Below the pieces are notes generated by a model, which saw nothing but the letters and a program-made list of their open reading frames with translations, was not told the DNA's origin and made no database searches. 57,759 nt of DNA from an uncultured Pirellulaceae bacterium (GTDB lineage: Bacteria; Planctomycetota; Planctomycetia; Pirellulales; Pirellulaceae), in NCBI GenBank assembly GCA_937967505.1, contig CALCJM010000085.1:1-57759 (forward strand), written 5' to 3'. Position 1 is the first letter of the stretch. Each line of letters starts with the position of its first letter. Shown here in pieces: positions 51,301 through 57,759 of this stretch. Both the position numbers and the translations under genes were made by a program.

Positions 51301-54300
51301 CGGTCCGAGGACCGGCGTCACATTGACGGTCAGATCGTCGTTCGGATTCGGGTCGCTGTCGTTGGTCAACACGTTGCCCGTGACCGGCGTGTCGATGTTG
51401 GTGTTATTAAAATCATCACCGGCAACCGGCGGGTTGTCGAACACCGTCAGGTAAACAATCGCCAGATCGCAGGCTCCCGACGAATCGCAAACCTCATAAG
51501 TAAACCGGTCGTTGCCAACAAAGTCGTTGTTCGGGAAATACATGTACGTCCCGTCCGGATTGATCACTACGCTGCCGCTGGCGGGACCAACCACCGGAGT
51601 GGTATTGACGGTCAATGGATCACCCTCCGGATCGCTGTCATTGGCCAACAAATCGCCACTGATCGGCGCGTTCTTTTGCCCTATGCCGGCATCATCATTG
51701 GCCGCCGGTGGATCGTTAACCGGACCGTTGTCAGGTCGCACGTCGATCGTGACGGTGGCAGTGTCTGTGTTACCAAAAGAATCGTTGATCTCATACACAA
51801 AACTGTCGATGCCGCTGAAGCCGCTGTCCGGAATGTAGATGTAACTGCCATCAGGGTTGATCGTCACCAACCCGTTGGTCGGGGGTGTCACCGCCACGGT
51901 ATTAATACTGATCATGTCCCCATCGGGATCACCATCGTTGGTCAACAAATCTCCACCGACAGGCATATCCACCTGGGTTGTGGCGGCATCGTCAGTGGCC
52001 ACCGGCGGACTGTTGCCGGTGTTGGTATCACGCGATTCGATCGTGGTCGTGACCTGGGCACTAGACGGCGCGATCGATGTGGTGACTCCGGTGGCGCTGG
52101 TCGGGTTGGTCAGCTGTACGCTGTAGTCTTCCGGTGTTTCAACCGCACCATCAAGCAACGCCGGAATGGTGAATTGAATATTGGCCATCGGGGCACCGTC
52201 ACCGGTATAGGTCAGCGTTCCTGTCACAGGATTAAACGCCAGATCCGCACGGCCCAACAGCGCGTCCTCAATGGCAGTGACAAAGCTTCCGTAGTCCGTT
52301 GGCGAAGTCGTCAGATCATTTAGGCCAATGTCAACCGAAACCATTTCTCCCGGTTGTGCGGTGCCGTCAAGTGAAATCGTATAGATGGCGTTACCACCTT
52401 CGGCGACATCCGTGGAACCAGTGATCGACCAATCCAGCGCGTCGGGGGCACCGGCGACGCCCTGCGTGTCATTGATGGTCGTGGTGGCACTGTCCATCGT
52501 CGACAGAATAACGCGCGCTCCGGTCAACGAGGTTGGTGCGGTAAGATTCACGGTGTAACTTTCCGGACCTTCGGCCAGAACGTCATCGGTGACTGGAACT
52601 TCGATCATCAACGGCGTCATCGAAGCACCGTCGGCCGGCGAGGTGTAGATCAGCGTCATGGTTGCTGCGTCAAACGTGACATCGGGATTGACGGCTGCGG
52701 CTGCCGTTACCGCCGTGGCAAAGTCGCCGTAGTCACTGCCGTCTGTGTCAATGTTCGCAATGTCCAGTTGAACCGAGACCACTTCGCCGGCTCCATAGAG
52801 TTCGGACAGCGTCACGGTGTACAGCGCCAGACCACCTTCGTCGGCGGTCACCGGGCCGGTAATCGACCACTGGCCCGGACCATCGTCAGGCCCAGCGTCG
52901 CCCTGCGTATCGTTGATCAGGGTCGTCACGCTGGCGGCTGTTGCATCGACGTCAATGACTGCCCCCGAAGAGGTGGTCGGATTGGTCAAACCGATCGTGA
53001 AAGTTTCGTCGCCTTCCACGTAAGCGTCGTCTGTCAGCGGCAGGTCGATCAACAGCGCTGTCATTGCCGAACCATCGGCAGGCGATGTATAAGTCAATGT
53101 GCCGGTGCCGGCATCAAAAACGACATCCGGATTGGCTGCCGTGGCAGTTCTGAGCGCGTCCAGAATGTCGCCATAGTCGTTGCGGTTGGTGGCGATGTCC
53201 GTCAGATCGATTTGGACAGAAACCGTTTCGCCTGCCCCGTACGTGTTGCTCAATGCGACCGTGTACTGCACCGACGAACCTTCGTCGCCCACCACCGAAC
53301 CGCTGATCGACCACTGCGCCACATCGTCATCGACGATCGTGGTCGTGACCGACGAATTTGCCGCGGTTTCGACAACAATGCCGGTGGTGCTGGCCGGATT
53401 GGACAGCGCGACGGTCAGGCGTTCATTGCCTTCAGCAAATACGTCGTTGACCGTACCCAGGGAAATGTTCAGGTTATCCATCGGGTTGCCATCGCTGACA
53501 AAGGTCAACGTGCCTGTCAGTCCGTCAAAGGCCAACATGCCGGGACCGGTGTAAGCAATCACCGCGTTATTGATGGCAGTCGCCAACACGTCGTAGTCAG
53601 CGCTGCTGGTTTCGATGTCCGTCAAAGCAAGGTCGATCGAGGCCACCTCTGCGTTTTGTAAAACACCACCCAGCGAAATGGTGTAACCAACCGGGTCACC
53701 CTCGTTGACGCTGGCGTCTCCCGTGATCGACCACACCGCCGATTCACCGGGACCGGCGTCGCCTACGGTATCGTTGATCGTGGTCAGCACAATATTTTCG
53801 GTGCTGCTCACACCAACGGCAACTTCGGCCGGTGTGACGCTGGCGGTCAACTGAACCGAATAACGCTCGGGACCTTCAATCAGCGAATCATCGACCGCAT
53901 CTAGGGTAATGACCAGATCCGTCATCGCCGCACCGGTACCGGTGAAGGTCAAAATTCCTGTCGTCGCATCGAACTCCAGTTCCGGGCGTGCGGCAACGAC
54001 ATCCTGTACCGCCGCGACAAACGCGCTGTAGTCGGCACTGTCAGTCTCGAGATCGCCAATAGACAGTTCAACAGCTGCTGCCTGACCATTGGCCAAAGTT
54101 CCCGCAAGCGCGATGCGATAGGTGGCCGATCCGCCTTCATCAACTGTCGCATCGCCGGTGACTGACCAGATCACCTCGTCAATTCCCGGCCCGGTTGTGT
54201 CGTCGATCGTGGTGACCGCATCGTCCGCAGCAGCGTTGATCGAAACGACGGCCCCCGTTGCACTGGCAGCGTTGGTGATCTGAATCTGGAAATCTTCCGC

Positions 54301-56820
54301 ACCTTCAGCAACCGGGTCGTCGATGGTGCCCAGGTTGATCGGCAAGTCCGTCATGGCGTTACCGTCGCTGACAAACGTCACGATGCCGGTGCCCGCGTCA
54401 AACGTCAGCGTCCCCGGTCCGGTATACGCAGCCGCCGCAGTGCTGACGGCGGTAGCAAAATCGTCGTAGTCCCCGACATCCGCGTCAAGGTTCGTCAACG
54501 AAAGCTCAACAGAAACCTCCTCGCCGGCCTGTAAAACGCCAGCCAGCGCGAGAACATAAGCTGAATTGGCCCCCTCAAGAACAGTTTGATCAGCACCGAA
54601 GGACCAAACCGCTTCCTCGGTCGCACCACCAACACCGATCGTGTCATTGATGGTCGTGGTGACCTGGTCCAGTCCCGCATCGATTGCAGTGGAGGCACCG
54701 TTTGTACTGGAAGCGTTGGACAACAAAACCTGGTAGCGCTCAGGGCCCTCCACTACCGAGTCGTCATTGGCATCAAAACGGATTACCAGATCGGTCATCG
54801 GGTTGCCATCGCCGGTGTAGGTCAGGATCCCGGTGGTTGCGTCAAAGGCCAGGTCGGTTCTCAGCGCGAGCGCGTCAGAGACGGCCGTGACGAACGTTCC
54901 GTAATCGGCGCTGTTGGTGTCGATGTCGGCCAAGGTTAGTTCAACGGTCGCGGTTCGGCCTGACTCCAGCGTTCCATTAAGTGAAACCGTATAAGTCGCT
55001 GCCCCACCCTCATCGACCGTTGTATCACCAACGATTGACCAAAGCGCCTGGTCGGGAGAACCGCCGACACCCCGGGTGTCATTGATGGTGGTGATGACTG
55101 CGGCCGAAAGTGGATTTACGGTGACCGCTGCACCGGTTGAGGTTGCTGCATTGTTGAGGGCCAGTGTGTAGGATTCCGGACCCTCGACGTTGGTATCGTC
55201 AGTGATCGGCAAATCGACCACAATATCCGCCATCATCGCTCCATCTGACGGTGCCGTATAAGTCAAAACCCCTGTGGCAGCGTCAAAGGTCACGTCAGGA
55301 TCCGGACTGACCGCTGCGCTGATGGCCGCCAGGAGATCGCCATAGTCGCTGCTGGTAGTGTCGATATCAGCCAAGCCAATTTCAACAGTGACGACCTCCC
55401 CTGCACCGAAGGTCCCCGTGAGCCCGACGGTGTATTGGGCGCTTCCACCTTCGTCGATGTTGGCAGGGCCCGAGACCTGCCACGCTGCCGGCCCATCGGC
55501 CACACCGCCGGAGCCCTGCGTGTCGTTGACCGTGGTCGTTACCCTGTCGTTGCCAATATCGATGGCGGCTCCGGTCGTGGAATCCGGATTGGCCAAACCA
55601 ACCGTGAAGTCTTCCGGGCCTTCGATATAAATATCGTCGGTGAGGGTGAGGTCGATCACCAGGTCGTTCATTGACGCGCCATCGACGGGTGAGGTGTAGG
55701 TTAACACGCCGGTGGCAGGATCGAAGGTGACAGACGGATCGGCGCTGGCCGCCAATGTAACGGCGGCAGTGAAATCGGCGTAGTCAGCGCTGTTGGTGTC
55801 TCCATCGGACAGACCAAGTTCTACACTGACTGCTTCTCCTGCACCGTAGGTTCCCGAAAGTGAAACGGTATAGAGCACATCCGAACCCTCGTCACCGGCC
55901 GCTGGACCGCTGATATCCCAGACGCCCGGCCCATCGACCCCGCCACCTGGCCCCTGCGTGTCGTTGACCGTTGTCGTCACGGTTGGGTTTATGATTCCAA
56001 CGGCGGTGCCGGAAGACAGCGCGTTGGTCAGGTTCAACGAGAAATTCTCCGGACCTTCGATCAGACTGTCATTAATGATTGGTAAGTCAATCATGATATC
56101 GGTCAGGGCGGAACCATCTGCCGGTGACGTGTAGGTCAGCGTTCCAGAGGTGATATTGAAGGTCAGCGTGGGGTCACCGGCAACGGCCGCGTTGATCGCC
56201 GCCACCAGATCACCGTAGTCGGCACCGTCGGTTCCAATATCCGTCAAACCAAGATCAACCGAAATCACTGTCCCCGCACCAAAGGTGCCACCCAAAGCTA
56301 CCGTGTACTGCGCGTTGGCACCTTCATCAACGGATACCGGCCCCGAAATTGACCAGTTGGCTCCGTCGGCATCGATGATCGTTGTGGTTGTCGAAGCGGC
56401 CAACGGATCAACCCCCACCGGAGCGCCCGTTGATGATCCTGGATTGGTCAGATCAATTGAAAAATCTTCGTTGCCCTCGGTCAGACCATCAGTAACGATC
56501 GGCAGATCGATGACAATGTCCGTCATCGACGCACCGTCCGAGGGCGCGGTGTAGGTTAGCGTACCCGATACCGGGTCGAAGGTCACATCGGGATCGGCGG
56601 CAACCGCGACGGTGACCGCGTTAACGATATCACCGTAGTCGCTGCCGGTCGTGTCGATGTCTGTTAAACCAAGATCAACCGTGACCACTTCACCGGCGCC
56701 ATAGGTTCCCGTCAACGCGACGGTATACTGCGACGTACCACCTTCTCCGCTGGTCGCCGGGCCGCTAACCGACCATTGCCCCGGACCATCGGCCGGGCCA
56801 GCCGGTCCTCGGGTGTCGTT
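48349..56820 (-). CDS. Giant surface protein, 5' truncated: Calx-beta-like and Ig/cadherin-like repeats
   Basis: At least 2823 codons on the minus strand. The frame is open to 56820, where it is cut in the middle of a repeat, so the true start is missing. The N-terminal part (56820 to about 52030) contains eleven Calx-beta-like repeats of about 130-150 residues, each starting WS-I-x-G and carrying DEG and NDT signatures. The next part (about 52025-48830) has eleven tandem Ig/cadherin-like domains of about 90 residues (pattern PPVANDD, NDSDP-GD, NPDGSYTYTP, GTDSFVYEV). A unique C-terminal region of about 160 residues contains a beta-rich AGYATPGATLVGRLYD segment. Such proteins are secreted or surface-bound adhesins or envelope proteins, often calcium-binding. 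No anchor is visible. Confidence 0.9.
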   Translation of the reverse strand, partial: NDTRGPAGPADGPGQWSVSGPATSGEGGTSQYTVALTGTYGAGEVVTVDLGLTDIDTTGSDYGDIVNAVTVAVAADPDVTFDPVSGTLTYTAPSDGASMTDIVIDLPIVTDGLTEGNEDFSIDLTNPGSSTGAPVGVDPLAASTTTTIIDADGANWSISGPVSVDEGANAQYTVALGGTFGAGTVISVDLGLTDIGTDGADYGDLVAAINAAVAGDPTLTFNITSGTLTYTSPADGSALTDIMIDLPIINDSLIEGPENFSLNLTNALSSGTAVGIINPTVTTTVNDTQGPGGGVDGPGVWDISGPAAGDEGSDVLYTVSLSGTYGAGEAVSVELGLSDGDTNSADYADFTAAVTLAASADPSVTFDPATGVLTYTSPVDGASMNDLVIDLTLTDDIYIEGPEDFTVGLANPDSTTGAAIDIGNDRVTTTVNDTQGSGGVADGPAAWQVSGPANIDEGGSAQYTVGLTGTFGAGEVVTVEIGLADIDTTSSDYGDLLAAISAAVSPDPDVTFDAATGVLTYTAPSDGAMMADIVVDLPITDDTNVEGPESYTLALNNAATSTGAAVTVNPLSAAVITTINDTRGVGGSPDQALWSIVGDTTVDEGGAATYTVSLNGTLESGRTATVELTLADIDTNSADYGTFVTAVSDALALRTDLAFDATTGILTYTGDGNPMTDLVIRFDANDDSVVEGPERYQVLLSNASSTNGASTAIDAGLDQVTTTINDTIGVGGATEEAVWSFGADQTVLEGANSAYVLALAGVLQAGEEVSVELSLTNLDADVGDYDDFATAVSTAAAAYTGPGTLTFDAGTGIVTFVSDGNAMTDLPINLGTIDDPVAEGAEDFQIQITNAASATGAVVSINAAADDAVTTIDDTTGPGIDEVIWSVTGDATVDEGGSATYRIALAGTLANGQAAAVELSIGDLETDSADYSAFVAAVQDVVAARPELEFDATTGILTFTGTGAAMTDLVITLDAVDDSLIEGPERYSVQLTASVTPAEVAVGVSSTENIVLTTINDTVGDAGPGESAVWSITGDASVNEGDPVGYTISLGGVLQNAEVASIDLALTDIETSSADYDVLATAINNAVIAYTGPGMLAFDGLTGTLTFVSDGNPMDNLNISLGTVNDVFAEGNERLTVALSNPASTTGIVVETAANSSVTTTIVDDDVAQWSISGSVVGDEGSSVQYTVALSNTYGAGETVSVQIDLTDIATNRNDYGDILDALRTATAANPDVVFDAGTGTLTYTSPADGSAMTALLIDLPLTDDAYVEGDETFTIGLTNPTTSSGAVIDVDATAASVTTLINDTQGDAGPDDGPGQWSITGPVTADEGGLALYTVTLSELYGAGEVVSVQLDIANIDTDGSDYGDFATAVTAAAAVNPDVTFDAATMTLIYTSPADGASMTPLMIEVPVTDDVLAEGPESYTVNLTAPTSLTGARVILSTMDSATTTINDTQGVAGAPDALDWSITGSTDVAEGGNAIYTISLDGTAQPGEMVSVDIGLNDLTTSPTDYGSFVTAIEDALLGRADLAFNPVTGTLTYTGDGAPMANIQFTIPALLDGAVETPEDYSVQLTNPTSATGVTTSIAPSSAQVTTTIESRDTNTGNSPPVATDDAATTQVDMPVGGDLLTNDGDPDGDMISINTVAVTPPTNGLVTINPDGSYIYIPDSGFSGIDSFVYEINDSFGNTDTATVTIDVRPDNGPVNDPPAANDDAGIGQKNAPISGDLLANDSDPEGDPLTVNTTPVVGPASGSVVINPDGTYMYFPNNDFVGNDRFTYEVCDSSGACDLAIVYLTVFDNPPVAGDDFNNTNIDTPVTGNVLTNDSDPNPNDDLTVNVTPVLGPVSGNVALNPDGSYTYTPNTGFTGTDTFAYEVSDEGGNTTTATVTIEVRDTTPNNSPVANDDSGSTFTDQPVSGSLTSNDSDPDGDPLTINTIPVAGPVNGVVVINPDGTYTYSPNLGFNGTDSFTYEVTDPSGATDTAVATITVMPDTTPGNDPPIANDDSGSALPNQPVTGNLLANDSDPNGDPLVITLTPVTPPTSGTVAINPDGSYSYTPNPGFVGTDTFTYEVCDDQGACTTATVRITIADTPPPNSPPIANPDSTSTLQNVPVTGNLITNDGDPDGDVITVNTTPVMVPANGSVVIHPDGTFTYTPDASFLGTDSFVYEISDSGGVTDTATVTVEVRPDTTGPANDSPFAGDDAGIGQKNVPVTGNLLSNDSDPNGDPLTINPTPLTPPVNGTVMINPDGSYTYTPNDDFVGTDSFVYEVCDDQGACDQATVVITVFDSTPVATDDFGNTIINTSVTGNVLSNDINNDARDDLRVNPTPVSTPTSGTVTLNPDGTFTYLPNVGFVGTDTFEYEVCDEGGNCDIGRVTIEVRDATAGNNPPIANNDSATVFQGGTVSSSLISNDGDPDGDAITVNTTPVSPPANGTLVINPDGTYTYTPAATFTGTDSFVYEIVDSAGVADTAIVTIQVRPDTTGPGNDPPIATADSVIGQKNIPSTGDLLANDSDPNGDPITINTTPVTPPSNGTLMINPDGTFTYVPNNGFAGTDSFEYEICDDSGACGTAIAVVTIFNEPPVGVDDQVTVIGDAASGQVTTNDTDSSGDPLTARLITPPNHGTIIFAPDGTFTYTPGPTYTGNDTFTYEVCDDSGACGSATVTLFSPFAFDSFTNQSIDVHAFEREMGQGRGYRSELLSERLSDLATEPILAGYATPGATLVGRLYDKHGALVGETTTRVNQAGNWVMHFFDCEARTDYRVVIEHVATEQVEVGNIHFRLTPDTYRSLQLGAHHTQAFNIGQVMSDAPSTALETWHHQNVNPLKLE

Positions 56821-57759
56821 ACATCACCGCGGCGGCCGCAGCAAGTGCGTAGAACGGGACGGCCAGCGCGACCCACTTCTGCGCGTCACGCAGTAGACCG
56901 GCGCCGGTGAACACCTCGACCGACCATCGGCCGACGTCGAGCCCCCACGGAGTAGCGCCCAGGGTCGGAGCGAGCACCGCGAACAGGGCCAGCGCGCCGA
57001 GTCCACTGACAACGGGGTTCCGGCGTCGGCGCCATAGAGCGGGCACACCGGCAAACACCACGACAAGCAGAAGAACTGTTCCGACCAACGCGAAGAGTGT
57101 TGTGCGCGTGGACGGTACCGCTGCCGAGTTCCAGATACCGCCGAGCCCGGCGAGGCTGCCGAGCGTCGCGAGTCCCGGTTCTGCTCGGGCGGCAAAGGCG
57201 GCGACTCCCGCTGGATCGGAACCGTCGCCTGCTGCTCCGGATACGAAGGTGGCGACCAACCACGGCGAGGCGGCGACGAGGAACAGCCCGATAGCGCCGC
57301 AGACACGCCGCAGGGCCGAGGTTCGGCCTCCGGGGGGGGCTACCACCACCAGCGCGGCTGTCAGAGCGAGTAGAGCGCCGGTAGGTGTCAGACCCGCGTA
57401 TGCCAGTGACGCGGCCAACGCCCACCAGGACCCGGGCGTGGCTCGGCGAACTCCGATTCCGGCACACACGATCCACGGCAGTGCGGCATAACCGGTCAGC
57501 AGGCTCCAATGTCCTTGTAACAGGCGCTCGGCCACGTAGGGGTTCCAGAGCATCACCGTCGACGCGACCAGTTGTGGACCGACACCGGCCGTCGGCAGCA
57601 GGACGGCGACCATGCGCGCCGCACCCCAACCGGCGAGCCAGAGCGCCACGAGCAGGATGAACTTGATCACCAGTCCGCCGTCGATCACGGTGCTCAACGC
57701 TGCGATCAGTGCGTCCTGGGGAACGGCGCGGGCCGCGGCGTCGGTGAGTCCGAGGGCGG
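56819..57759 (-). CDS. Partial actinobacterial-type polytopic membrane protein
   Basis: A fragment of about 313 codons, open at the right window edge. It ends at a TAA created across the junction (56819-56821), so the real C-terminus is lost. It contains many hydrophobic segments rich in Ala, Val, Leu and Gly, and a loop reading WNPYVAERLLQGHWSLLTGY. This is the style of large multi-membrane proteins of mycolata such as Rhodococcus or Gordonia, possibly arabinofuranosyltransferase- or glycosyltransferase-related. That assignment is from memory of sequence style. Codon use is extremely G+C-rich and unlike the rest of the window. A TTG at 57697 could be taken for a start, but the coding frame continues upstream of it with plausible protein sequence. 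Confidence 0.75.
   Translation of the reverse strand, partial: ALGLTDAAARAVPQDALIAALSTVIDGGLVIKFILLVALWLAGWGAARMVAVLLPTAGVGPQLVASTVMLWNPYVAERLLQGHWSLLTGYAALPWIVCAGIGVRRATPGSWWALAASLAYAGLTPTGALLALTAALVVVAPPGGRTSALRRVCGAIGLFLVAASPWLVATFVSGAAGDGSDPAGVAAFAARAEPGLATLGSLAGLGGIWNSAAVPSTRTTLFALVGTVLLLVVVFAGVPALWRRRRNPVVSGLGALALFAVLAPTLGATPWGLDVGRWSVEVFTGAGLLRDAQKWVALAVPFYALAAAAAVM
56820..56821. other. Sequence junction, probable chimera breakpoint
   Basis: To the left, the Calx-beta repeat frame reads NDTRGPAG and onward exactly in register with its neighbours. To the right, the sequence changes abruptly to unrelated G+C-rich DNA in which a different minus-strand protein is cut. As a sampled comparison, 44 of 60 bases are G or C in 57181-57240 against 35 of 60 in 56641-56700. 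Both genes are broken at the same point. Confidence 0.8.

Noticed and set aside
48830..56820. CRISPR-like array because of regular repetition
   Set aside because: The repeats are diverged protein-domain repeats of about 270-450 bases in one open frame, not short identical repeats with spacers.
56821..57759. Genuine horizontal transfer of an actinobacterial gene
   Set aside because: Both genes are cut at one base pair and no mobile-element border is present, so a chimera is simpler.

Overview
The window looks like a chromosome fragment of a marine-type planctomycete (Pirellulaceae-like), joined at its right end to about 940 bases of unrelated, very G+C-rich actinobacterial DNA. The planctomycete assignment rests on the LEPR-XLL N-terminal motif of a giant protein, multi-kilobase ORFs built of Calx-beta, Ig/cadherin-like, FG-GAP and RHS modules, and the general gene content. 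No rRNA or phylogenetic marker is present, so this is an inference.

Left part (1-21.2 kb): a repeat-rich gap is followed, on the minus strand, by a single 6263-codon gene. It runs from a LEPR-XLL leader through PKD, delta-60, Calx-beta, CARDB, FG-GAP and Ig-like modules into a complete RHS/YD shell. It ends in a C-terminal domain with the zinc-ligand signature of the cytidine-deaminase superfamily (CAE, then PCxxxC). Two bases further on lies a small helical protein whose ribosome binding site sits in the toxin stop region. This is the layout of a polymorphic toxin and its immunity protein, and I consider it the most interesting system in the window.

21.2-29.1 kb: a divergent respiratory cluster. 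On the minus strand are a membrane-anchored tetrahaem cytochrome, a Tat-type four-cluster ferredoxin and an NrfD-type membrane subunit. On the plus strand are napD, napA, a four-haem NapB-like protein and a small unknown protein overlapping it by four bases. The genes could form a periplasmic nitrate reductase fed by a Qrc/ACIII-like quinol module.

29.3-32.7 kb: an accessory-looking block. It holds three tightly packed unknown genes (one with a permuted NlpC/P60- or LRAT-like His/Cys pair), a possible integrase remnant and a tRNA-Leu(CAG).

32.8-48.1 kb: mostly housekeeping genes. They are a membrane-anchored rhodanese, a deoxyhypusine-synthase-like protein, a hypothetical protein, a lipoprotein, class II fructose-bisphosphate aldolase, lipoprotein MsrB, a TVP38/DedA-like membrane protein, transaldolase, a DinG-like helicase, and an ABC transporter operon (ATPase, permease, HlyD-type adaptor). 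Two families of hairpin-forming dispersed repeats lie in the gaps.

48.3-56.8 kb: a second giant surface protein with eleven Calx-beta-like repeats and then eleven Ig/cadherin-like repeats. It is cut at 56820. From 56821 onward the sequence is part of an actinobacterial-type polytopic membrane protein, most simply explained as a chimeric contig.
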